The translations under genes and the position numbers were made by a program. The notes beneath the pieces are model-generated. The model saw only the letters and a program-made list of their open reading frames with translations, was not told the DNA's origin and ran no database searches. Below, piece by piece: positions 60,807 through 64,000 of a stretch of 64,000 bases of DNA; within the stretch, counting starts at the first letter, position 1; every line of letters begins with the position of its first letter. The stretch comes from Blastomussa wellsi (Eukaryota; Cnidaria; Anthozoa; Scleractinia; Plerogyridae), in contig OX393561.1 in the NCBI GenBank assembly GCA_947652115.1, positions 38,479,993-38,543,992 on the forward strand. Direction: 5' to 3'.

Positions 60807-61112
60807 CTAATAGCAATAAAGTATGATTCATCCCCCCTCCCTGCACTTTTATTGGTCAGAACAGGTGTGAACCTTGCAGGAACAATTAAAAGGGTAAAGA
60901 ATAAGAACCCAAATTTCACAGGGAGAGATTTTACTTTTTAATGTCATAACGCATTTTTCTGTACATTTTACCAGGTGCCACTACATTTAATTGGAAAACA
61001 CTTTTTAAAGGACTATCCCAACTATGGAAATGTACTAGTGTGGGTTTCGATTATCCTGGGCCAGCCCTTGGCGATTCTTTGTTACTTTCATGACTATTAT
61101 GTCTCCAACTAA
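34252..61112 (+). CDS. DGAT1: Diacylglycerol O-acyltransferase 1, complete spliced gene with three alternative first-exon pairs
   Basis: Makes triacylglycerol from diacylglycerol and acyl-CoA in the ER membrane; MBOAT/SOAT family. Shared exons: 44088-44128, 44410-44495, 50597-50649, 51610-51712, 52496-52606, 53563-53631, 53878-53981, 55926-55964, 56695-56736, 56865-56909, 57572-57684, 58985-59050, 59806-59893, 60403-60465, 60975-61112. All junctions are GT-AG and all phases fit. Starting from pairs 1a (34252-34325, 34436-34520), 1b (40816-40883, 40988-41075) or 1c (42353-42450, 42541-42628) the proteins are 439, 438 and 448 aa; human DGAT1 is 488. Diagnostic motifs: SGFxNxRGLx[11 protein letters not shown], [26 protein letters not shown] with the catalytic His, and GQPLAIL. 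No stop or frameshift in any exon. Confidence 0.97.
34941..35632. mobile_element. 690-bp foldback element in DGAT1 upstream intron
   Basis: The ends TTAAGGTGGCTTACTACAGT and ACTGTAGTAAGCCACCTTAA are inverted. Inner arms AAATCTGT ... ACAGATTT and GGGACTGGG ... CCCAGTCCC continue the symmetry almost to the middle (~35285), so arms are ~340 bp. No ORF of note. Confidence 0.88.
35633..37061. other. Intronic, dispersed-repeat debris
   Basis: A frame at 35991-36359 starts [14 protein letters not shown], but runs into a repetitive [16 protein letters not shown] stretch and is not supported as a gene. CGTACGTCCGTACGTACGTC lies at ~36299-36322 and an (AAGC)n-like run at ~36796-36815. Confidence 0.4.
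37062..38590 (-). pseudogene. CR1/L2-like LINE remnant, reverse transcriptase 3' part, split by another LINE
   Basis: On the minus strand frames show a reverse transcriptase box with a decayed YADY for YADD (~38360-38400). Then [18 protein letters not shown] (~38170-38230), [11 protein letters not shown] (~38030), and [18 protein letters not shown] sequence in other frames (~37850). The C-terminal [15 protein letters not shown] (~37300) follows, and a terminal (ATT)n tail at 37062-37090. Several frame changes; dead. A plus-strand fragment at 37392-37780 interrupts it. Confidence 0.75.
37392..37780 (+). pseudogene. 5'-truncated LINE, C-terminal ORF2 fragment with (ACT)n tail
   Basis: Frame 37414-37689 begins [17 protein letters not shown] and continues [19 protein letters not shown], then [18 protein letters not shown], the usual C-terminal tail of non-LTR reverse transcriptases. 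Odd residues LVCGIT where LWNN is expected suggest a small frameshift. The (ACT)n run at 37760-37780 marks the 3' end. It sits inside the opposite-strand CR1-like remnant, so it inserted later. Confidence 0.75.
38955..39145. repeat. Purine/pyrimidine foldback repeat
   Basis: GGGGCTCGAAGGAAAAGGGAG on the left is mirrored by a pyrimidine-rich TCTCCCCCAGTCCCTTTCGAG on the right; GGGAGGGGTTCCCTCCCCC is near the middle. Confidence 0.65.
39175..39590. mobile_element. MITE with inverted ends
   Basis: GTTTTAGATCCGAGTTTAAC and GTAAACTCGAATCTAAAAC are inverted copies at the two ends; CGCGAACC/GGTTCGCG is also mirrored. No coding content. Confidence 0.65.
39591..40734. other. Intronic, little recognised
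   Basis: Contains a MITE-arm fragment at ~40535-40605 related to the element at 27586. The rest has no supported feature. Confidence 0.45.
40735..40742 (+). promoter_or_regulatory. CRE-like site before exon 1b
   Basis: CGACGTCA in CGACGTCACAATAC, 81 bp before the exon 1b ATG; matches in sequence and spacing the site before exon 1a. Confidence 0.5.
40816..41075 (+). CDS. DGAT1: DGAT1 alternative first exons 1b + 2b
   Basis: Exon 1b 40816-40883 encodes [19 protein letters not shown], ending AA/GTAAGA. Exon 2b 40988-41075 encodes [18 protein letters not shown] then [10 protein letters not shown], ending TTG/GTAAGT. Phases 2 and 0 equal those of 1a and 1c. A short upstream ATG (ATGGAATGTGAAGCATAA) precedes it at ~40797 and may act as a uORF. 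Confidence 0.87.
41076..42352. other. Intronic/promoter DNA between exon pairs 1b and 1c
   Basis: No repeat or ORF I can support. A CACGTG E-box core occurs at 42257-42262, ~95 bp before the exon 1c ATG; exon 1c lacks the TGACGTCA seen before 1a and 1b. Confidence 0.4.
42353..42628 (+). CDS. DGAT1: DGAT1 alternative first exons 1c + 2c (proximal)
   Basis: Exon 1c 42353-42450 encodes a 32-residue basic, Ser/Lys-rich tail ([17 protein letters not shown]...), ending CG/GTAAGT. Exon 2c 42541-42628 encodes [19 protein letters not shown] then [10 protein letters not shown]. It is nearest to exon 3 and closest by eye to vertebrate DGAT1 (DSLFSSDSGFSNYRG), so it may be the ancestral pair. Confidence 0.9.
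42629..44087. other. DGAT1 intron, no strong feature
   Basis: (CAA)n microsatellite at ~43371-43391 between AGCTGTCACC and GGTGACAG. Nothing else recognised. Confidence 0.5.
44088..44128 (+). CDS. DGAT1: DGAT1 exon 3
   Basis: 41 nt, [13 protein letters not shown], matching human ILSNARLFLENLI; finishes membrane segment 1. First exon common to all three isoforms. Confidence 0.95.
44410..44495 (+). CDS. DGAT1: DGAT1 exon 4
   Basis: 86 nt, [21 protein letters not shown]; lumenal loop after membrane segment 1. Followed by the 6.1-kb intron that holds the Ngaro element. Confidence 0.96.
44545..44812 (-). mobile_element. tRNA-derived SINE
   Basis: On the minus strand it starts GGGAGGCGCTGTGGCCTAAT, with a tRNA-like A box, and then GCCTGAGTTTGAGCC as a B box. 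The body TGGACTAGCATCCCATCCAG is shared with SINEs at 50690 and 58355. Confidence 0.75.
44875..45035 (+). mobile_element. SINE body fragment (tail half)
   Basis: GTGGGTACCAGCAAATTTAA, GGACTATTCCATCCAGGGGG and AGCTCCAGCTTGATGGGC match the distal half of the SINE at 50690-50995. The tRNA-like head is missing. Confidence 0.6.
45387..46616 (+). CDS. Ngaro gag-like protein
   Basis: 409 aa from ATG 45387. The N-terminal half is Ser/Pro/Thr-rich and low complexity. The middle (~230-340) is a conserved helical region ([27 protein letters not shown]). The C-terminus has a Cys/His array, C-x7-C-x6-C-x4-CC-x2-C-x3-H-x4-C, as in Ngaro/DIRS gag proteins. A basic Arg/Ser tail ends the ORF. Intact frame. 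Confidence 0.8.
   Translation: MVRTTNNSMASSLNESSSAPPSCSVETPSVSQPGASTSITVSREALAEAFSVALSQSLPQIVSALQGNASVNVPNASTTSLVQTVPDATGVAVNVPSSSQPPSPSMAGSASGIVVPPFISSYCTLANPIPSSQAAPSLFGPRSSSSSSSPASSFLTLHTTPSSSGSLIASSVAPLASPPLGKGFVVGPGYSPIPEKLVSKIRSGQFVELADLLAENLKAQEVEPQTFLDGKLVVSSTKKRVTEITDVITWVQAFTVYMWILCSAHPSRWQDMTQYKLLILQTSRQFPGKAWLHYDSAFRKDAAALGLTDWSHMNSDLYNFHTRASLPPTSQSSALQSPPGQSTSSLSNYCRSWNDGKCRWTFGQCRYRHCCEKCDGEHPRINCPFLASQSSHQRSRSLASSRSKRQRQR
46617..48608 (+). pseudogene. Ngaro reverse transcriptase / RNase H, broken
   Basis: RT motifs: [20 protein letters not shown] (~47110-47180), [14 protein letters not shown] (~47465), [13 protein letters not shown] (~47570) and HYLDDF (~47670). The RNase H domain [16 protein letters not shown] ... 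[10 protein letters not shown] ... [10 protein letters not shown] (~48165-48520) follows. Damage: a 158-bp MITE at 47209-47366, an in-frame TAG at 47630-47632, and a frame change between ~47672 and ~47790. The overlapping frame upstream begins ~46354 within gag. Confidence 0.85.
47209..47366. mobile_element. hAT-like MITE inside the Ngaro RT gene
   Basis: Inverted ends CAGGGGCGGATTTAGG / CCTGGATCCGCCCCTG, with target duplication TCAAT on both sides (47204-47208 and 47367-47371). GGTGCGCACCCC and GGTGCACCCCC inside mirror each other. The RT frame is contiguous across the site if element and one TCAAT are ignored (163 bp). Confidence 0.9.
48605..49546 (+). CDS. Ngaro tyrosine recombinase
   Basis: 313 codons, intact, overlapping the end of the RT frame. 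N-terminal SAM-like core-binding region ([14 protein letters not shown]). Catalytic residues by pattern: R150 in GFLRAGE, H263-x-x-R266 in [14 protein letters not shown]289 in MGRWSSDAY, and Y294 or Y297 as nucleophile. Integrates the circular cDNA without target duplication in known elements. The frame opens at TTG 48605, so the true start may be internal or by frameshift. Confidence 0.85.
   Translation: MTEKCSFYLTNGLAASTRQTYSSAQRQFLDFCTQDGYTGPSGSPLPANEQLLMRFCSHLADRIHHSSIKVYLSAVRSLHIDYGFPDPLVNCLQLQRLLRGIKRHQGANRPQRQPVTTDLMTVIQTSLDFANPDHVMLWAACCMGFFGFLRAGEFTVNLTFDPALHLTTGDLQVDSAVNPHSLRVFVKSSKTDPFRQGVFIYLGRGSASLCPIVAVMAYLCLRGPGPGPLFLFQNGRMLSRTLLSSFLQTTLQSAGISGKFSGHSFRIGAATTAAQKGVPDHLIKTMGRWSSDAYQLYVRTPVDTILSVAGRLA
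49707..50156 (+). repeat. Ngaro B1-A2-B2 terminal block
   Basis: B1 49707-49760, A2 49761-~49951, C-run at ~49960-49973, then ~130 bp with GGGGGCTCATGG also found before B1, and B2 50101-50155. Confirms the split direct repeat. Confidence 0.85.
50160..50596. other. DGAT1 intron, nothing recognised
   Basis: AT-rich, ends in the exon 5 acceptor TATTGCTTTTCAG. Confidence 0.5.
50597..50649 (+). CDS. DGAT1: DGAT1 exon 5
   Basis: 53 nt, [17 protein letters not shown], matching human ANVFAVAAFQVEKRLA. Joins exon 4 with one codon (TTT) split across the 6-kb intron. Confidence 0.93.
50690..50995 (+). mobile_element. tRNA-derived SINE, full-length
   Basis: The head GGGAGGGACGGTGGCCGAAA and AAGTTCGAGCCCTGGCTGGG resemble A and B boxes. 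The body holds GTGTATAAATGGGTACCGGC and GGACTAGCATCCCATCCGGG. It ends near TTTGATTTTACAATTTT. Confidence 0.75.
51610..51712 (+). CDS. DGAT1: DGAT1 exon 6
   Basis: 103 nt, [18 protein letters not shown] then a hydrophobic run to FHPPP; second membrane segment region. Confidence 0.94.
51730..51902. mobile_element. Palindromic MITE, copy 1
   Basis: TATATGTTGTGGTTTAA ... TTAAACCACAACATATA inverted ends, with inner AAACCAGTTTGAT / ATCAAACTGGTTT. Same family as 56159-56308. Confidence 0.88.
52496..52606 (+). CDS. DGAT1: DGAT1 exon 7
   Basis: 111 nt, [19 protein letters not shown], then [15 protein letters not shown]; matches human LMAHTILFLKLFSYRDVN. Confidence 0.95.
52756..53058. mobile_element. 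GC-rich foldback MITE
   Basis: Inverted ends GGGGTGACCCGAAAACACTGA and CAGTGTTTTCAGGCCACCC; many GGACCGG/CCGGTCC words inside mirror each other around ~52900. Confidence 0.85.
53563..53631 (+). CDS. DGAT1: DGAT1 exon 8
   Basis: 69 nt, variable start then AYPKNLTQR, matching human SYPDNLTYR. Confidence 0.95.
53878..53981 (+). CDS. DGAT1: DGAT1 exon 9
   Basis: 104 nt, [18 protein letters not shown] then [13 protein letters not shown]; one of the most conserved blocks of the family. Confidence 0.97.
54025..54900. repeat. Dispersed element with hairpin at its left end
   Basis: TTACAATTGGTTCATGCTTT and AAAGCATGAACCAATTGTTT face each other at 54030-54128. TAGCGTGCACTATC near 54050 recurs as CAGCGTGCACTATC near 54821, suggesting one element spans both. 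No real ORF. Confidence 0.5.
54901..55925. other. DGAT1 intron with AGTCGCCAA-rich repeat
   Basis: Several AGTCGCCAA / TTGGCGAC words at 55276-55345 and 55798-55880 in both orientations suggest a decayed element. Nothing coding. Confidence 0.4.
55926..55964 (+). CDS. DGAT1: DGAT1 exon 10
   Basis: 39 nt, [13 protein letters not shown]. Confidence 0.93.
56159..56308. mobile_element. Palindromic MITE, copy 2
   Basis: Same family as 51730-51902; ends TTATCCTTGGTTTAAA and TTTAAACAAAGTATA, with inverted AAACCAG / CTGGTTT inside. Confidence 0.8.
56695..56736 (+). CDS. DGAT1: DGAT1 exon 11
   Basis: 42 nt, [14 protein letters not shown], matching human WMVPTIQNSMKPFK. Confidence 0.95.
56865..56909 (+). 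CDS. DGAT1: DGAT1 exon 12
   Basis: 45 nt, [15 protein letters not shown]. Confidence 0.95.
57572..57684 (+). CDS. DGAT1: DGAT1 exon 13
   Basis: 113 nt, [20 protein letters not shown], then [10 protein letters not shown]. The FYxDWWN motif, implicated in acyl-CoA binding, is split over the 13/14 junction. Confidence 0.97.
57745..57870 (+). mobile_element. SINE head fragment
   Basis: GGAGGCATGGTGGCCTGCAG ... GGTTTAAGCCTCAACTGGGG, then CTCGGGCAAGACACTTTACT, as in the SINE at 50690 but truncated. Confidence 0.6.
58355..58745 (-). mobile_element. SINE with nested insertion
   Basis: The minus-strand SINE tail (58360-58455, CTGGATGGGATGCTAGTCCA) and head (58625-58742, CTTGCCCAAGAACACAACAC) are separated by ~160 bp. 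That segment holds GTTGCCTGGTTGTC ... GGACAACCTGGTTTTTTTTT, a small element with its own inverted ends. Confidence 0.65.
58985..59050 (+). CDS. DGAT1: DGAT1 exon 14
   Basis: 66 nt, completes DWWN, then [19 protein letters not shown], matching human FWQNWNIPVHKW. Confidence 0.96.
59806..59893 (+). CDS. DGAT1: DGAT1 exon 15 (catalytic His)
   Basis: 88 nt, [20 protein letters not shown], then LLSAFFHE. The His in SAFFHE corresponds to the MBOAT catalytic His (His415 in human DGAT1). Confidence 0.97.
59933..60060 (+). repeat. (GATGAC/GATGGT)n microsatellite
   Basis: Runs of GATGAT, GATGAC and GATGGT over ~125 bp immediately after the exon 15 donor. Confidence 0.95.
60403..60465 (+). CDS. DGAT1: DGAT1 exon 16
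   Basis: 63 nt, [20 protein letters not shown], matching human YLVSVPLRMFRLWAFTGMM. Confidence 0.96.
60672..60812 (+). mobile_element. Solo Penelope-like arm in DGAT1 intron 16
   Basis: TTGAAACGTCAGCTGTTGAA through GTTGATAAAACCAAATTAGA to ACAGTTTCTTTAGAAACTTA is the complement of 15868-16010. No coding part remains. Confidence 0.8.
60975..61112 (+). CDS. DGAT1: DGAT1 terminal exon 17
   Basis: 138 nt, [19 protein letters not shown], then [19 protein letters not shown] and TAA at 61110-61112. It ends about ten residues earlier than human DGAT1 after the HDYY motif. Confidence 0.97.
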   Translation: MPLHLIGKHFLKDYPNYGNVLVWVSIILGQPLAILCYFHDYYVSN

Positions 61113-61229
61113 TGGCCAGGTTTGTATTTTGATTCGTTATTTAGTTAAGCAATTGCAAGTTGTATCAAAGGCCTCATTTGTAGCTTTTATTTTTTTCTGA
61201 AGTTCTGCCAAGAAACTTTTACGCAGCAC

Positions 61230-61235
61230 AATAAA
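61230..61235 (+). terminator. DGAT1: Candidate DGAT1 polyadenylation signal
   Basis: AATAAA 118 bp after the stop codon; no other support. Confidence 0.4.
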
Positions 61236-61263
61236 CAATACTACATGAATTTTTCTTATAAAC

Positions 61264-61446
61264 AATAGCTTTCAATTGAATGGTCACACACTAGTAATAA
61301 ATAGTCAGTACAACATGAAATTGCTGTGCGGTAGCTTTTATTTCAGTGGTCACACACTATGAATTCATAAATACCACAAACATAAAACATAAATACCACA
61401 TGAAGTTTCTGCAGAATAGCTTTCCGTTTCAATGGTCACACACCAC
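61264..61446 (+). repeat. Three spaced AGCTTT...GGTCACACAC repeats in DGAT1 3' flank
   Basis: Copies AGCTTTCAATTGAATGGTCA (61268), AGCTTTTATTTCAGTGGTCA (61334) and AGCTTTCCGTTTCAATGGTC (61419), spaced 66-85 bp, with similar spacer words (AAATACCAC, CATGAA). Confidence 0.7.
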
Positions 61447-61550
61447 CGTTACCGTTCCATCAATGGACATGAAAATAGAAATACCTTGTACGTCGTAACA
61501 AACACTTCCACGTGAAATGACTGCTCAGTGTGGTCAGCAGCTTTCAGCAC

Positions 61551-61714
61551 CCAATAGACCAATTTCGATATTTTAAAATTTGGCCTAAAACAATAGAATT
61601 CACCACAGGGCTCTGGGAAATAAACTATAGAGTTTGTGGGGTTTATTCCCCAGAGTATCGTAGTGATGTCTATTGTTTTAGGATGAATTTTAAGATATCG
61701 AAATTGGTCTATTC
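61551..61714. mobile_element. Palindromic MITE
   Basis: AATAGACCAATTTCGATATT and its inverse GATATCGAAATTGGTCTATT at the ends; a further mirrored pair (AACAATAGA / TCTATTGTT) lies inside. Confidence 0.88.
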
Positions 61715-62062
61715 CCACTGTGCAGCATGCCTGCGGTGCATCATGGTAGTTGTATTCAATGTAAGACGCGTCTAGCCCGGGAGCGGCCATTTTCTGATCT
61801 ACAAATGAATTATCTAATTATTTTGTCTGAAAAGAAAGATCTAGACAAAACTCACACCTAAACTTGTTCATTTTTCTGTTGAATACAACTGCCGTGATTC
61901 CCTACACGCACGTCTCATAGGGGGGATGGGGGATTGAATGATCGCACACAAGTGTTTCTTAGATTGGTTTATGTTTATTACCAGTAGCAGTAGCAGTTTA
62001 ACGAATGCTAGCGAAAAACGTTCAGAAACCCGTGTTAAAATAAAAGTGATGCTGTTGGATGT

Positions 62063-62177
62063 AATATATCAAACACGAGAGACAGTGTTTCATCACATTT
62101 CCAAACACCGAGAAGAACACGAACTTCGAAGTGTTTGGAAATGTGATGAAACACTGTTTCGAGTGTTTGATATATCT
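62063..62177. repeat. Near-perfect 110-bp hairpin
   Basis: Arms ATATATCAAACACGAGAGAC ... CATCACATTTCCAAACAC and GTGTTTGGAAATGTGATG ... GAGTGTTTGATATAT, ~45 bp each with one or two mismatches, around a ~20-nt loop. Confidence 0.9.
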
Positions 62178-62934
62178 TCTCAATGGAAAGTAAAACTACG
62201 GAGAAAACGAAGAAATAAAATCGTAAAAATCTATGCTAATTAAGATCACATTTCCAAACCACGGTTACGGTTCTGATTATCTTTGTTTTAACGTGATGAA
62301 TTATTAATGAGTTTGAGAATGAAACTTGTTTTGTCATGTTTTCAGGCTATGTAATGAAAACATCGCCAAAAGATATTGTGGTTCGCTCCCTCTGGTAAAA
62401 TATCATTCGAATTCTTGAGAATTGCACAGGAGCATTTTTTGCTCGATATTAACAGGTTCAAGACTGATTTTGGCCGAATTGACCAAAAAGAGCAAGATCC
62501 CCACAACGCTGCCCCTTTAATTTGTTTTCTGTTGCTTATTTGCAGAGAATCTTTCAGCAATGAAACTAATCTTGTTTCTTATTTTGTTTTGCAGTGATGC
62601 ATTACACTACTTTTACTCTCTCCTCTCGAAAACAAATCTCCGTACACTATTGTCATGCGCTATAAATGTTTTAAAATATACTTTTATTGTACGTAATAAA
62701 AATGAACACTGTACGGTAAAACGGTTTGGTAGGGACAGATGTTAGCATGGGTGACAAACTATATGGCACGGAAAGGAAAGTTGACACAAATCCTTCTCTT
62801 GTTCTTGTTTTATGTGTTTTGTTTTCTCTGAAGGAAAGTTATTTTCAGCAGAGTCTTGAAACAAGTGGCCCGCGTCACTTGTTTAGGTTGGAGTTTGGGG
62901 CCGAGAATGTGTTTTAATCGTGTTGATCAGTTTC

Positions 62935-63900
62935 AGGCATGCGCTGTAACACGGGGCTCTAACATAGAGGCATTCAGGCGGGGGGTTTGTTTGGAAATGC
63001 GTGGAAATGGTAAATATGAGAGTTTGCATACTCCATTAGAATGACAGGGCGCTTTCCAATAAACATAGTGAATTGGTGAAAGCGAATTGGGAAGATAACG
63101 ATTGTCACCTTGTATTTTGATGGAGATGCACTGGTCAACTTTTATATTTTTACCCGCGCTAGGGTGGTGTAGTGGTGTAAGGGAGCTTGGCTTTAACACA
63201 GAGGCATTCAGGCGATGGCCTTGGAAATGACAGGGAATGGTAGATATGAGAGTTTACAGACGACGTCAGGATGTCGAGGCGCTTCCCCGGTTCATTCTAC
63301 ATGTTTGTATTCTATAGTGTGAAAGGAAGGCATAATGAAGAGTGAGCTGCCACCATCCTGGTGGCAGCGAATTGGTAAGACAAGGATTGTCACCTTGCGT
63401 TTTGATTGAGTGTTCTGATCAACGGTCATATTAATTTTGCTCTGAGCTACGGGGGTGTGGTGGTGTTATTTGCGCATTCTTTAAGTTAGCCTTGAGGGTA
63501 AAACGCATTCACGTCCGATTTGGTAGCCTTCAAGGTAAAACTGAGAGCGTGGCTGTAACACAAAGGCATTCAGGCGATGGCCTTGGAAATGCCAGGGAAT
63601 GGTAGATTATGAGAGTTTGCAGACGACGTCAAGATAGTAAGGTGCTTCCCCGGTTCATTCTACATGTATGTATTCTATAGTGTAAATGGAAGGCATAATG
63701 AAGAGTGAGCTGCCACCAGGCTGGTGGAAGCGAATTGGTAAGACAAGGATTGTCACCTTACGTTTTGATGGAGTGTTCTGATCAACTGTCATACTGATTT
63801 TTCTCTGAGCTACGGTGGTGTGGTGGTGTTATTTGCGCATTCTTTAAGTTTGCCTTGAGGGTAAAACGCATTCTCGTCCGATTTGTAACTGGGATCCAGA
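62935..63900 (+). repeat. Tandem repeat, ~360-bp unit, three copies
   Basis: AGGCATTCAGGCGATGGCCT and the sequence after it recur at ~63202 and ~63564 (period 362), with an older, shortened copy at ~62968. Each full unit contains GTGAGCTGCCACCA, AGACAAGGATTGTCACCTT and GGTGGTGTTATTTGCGCATT. No conserved ORF. Confidence 0.85.
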
Positions 63901-64000
63901 ATGGGTAAAAGAAAACTTGCAGGGATAAGAGCGTACGTTTCTGTGTTAGCCGTCTTAGCCTTGTCAAACAGTTAGTCACCCTCGCTTATTTCTAGCCTTT

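Noticed and set aside
61938..62243. 101-codon frame at 62 kb
   Set aside because: Runs through both arms of the hairpin at 62063-62177, so it is a by-product of the palindrome.

Overview
The window is eukaryotic nuclear DNA, most likely from an anthozoan cnidarian such as a stony coral. The evidence is spliced genes with short GT-AG exons, many foldback and MITE-type elements, and Penelope, Ngaro/DIRS, CR1-like and L1-like retroelement remnants. tRNA-derived SINEs and a metazoan-type DGAT1 are also present. The species is inferred from style, not proven.

Layout. (1) 1-15170 is a tandem array of a unit of about 1.08 kb. Each unit carries a plus-strand elongator tRNA-Met gene with a 13-nt intron and a minus-strand tRNA-Lys(TTT) gene. 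There are 12 tRNA-Met and 17 tRNA-Lys copies. Four copies belong to longer units of about 1.48 kb, in which a second tRNA-Lys is joined to a truncated tRNA-Met 3' end. (2) 15170-17480 holds a short Penelope-like element with inverted arms and no clear host gene. (3) 17488-19979, minus strand, is a spliced CCDC181-like gene. (4) 21950-22680, minus strand, is an ANKUB1-like exon with a ubiquitin fold followed by ankyrin repeats. (5) 22700-34000 is gene-poor. It holds a 690-bp hAT-like nonautonomous element, an inverted relict of the tRNA unit with one intact tRNA-Lys, an L1-like ORF1 fragment, an unrecognised single-exon ORF of 191 aa, several MITEs and a minisatellite. (6) 34252-61112, plus strand, is a complete DGAT1 gene. 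It has three tandem, divergent, phase-matched versions of exons 1-2, at 34.3, 40.8 and 42.4 kb, followed by 15 shared exons. Its introns contain CR1 and L2-like fragments, foldbacks, SINEs, a solo Penelope arm and a 5-kb Ngaro-type retrotransposon. (7) 61113-64000 is the DGAT1 3' flank, with a small repeat cluster, a palindromic MITE, a 110-bp near-perfect hairpin and a tandem repeat of about 360 bp.

How the parts work together. The tRNA array probably supplies Met and Lys elongator tRNAs: most copies keep intact cloverleafs, internal promoter boxes and T-run terminators. DGAT1 encodes the ER acyltransferase that makes triacylglycerol. Its three first-exon pairs imply alternative promoters giving isoforms of about 439, 438 and 448 aa that differ only in the cytosolic N-terminus and first membrane segment. 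CCDC181-like and ANKUB1-like are independent genes on the other strand. No prokaryotic, viral or CRISPR system was seen.
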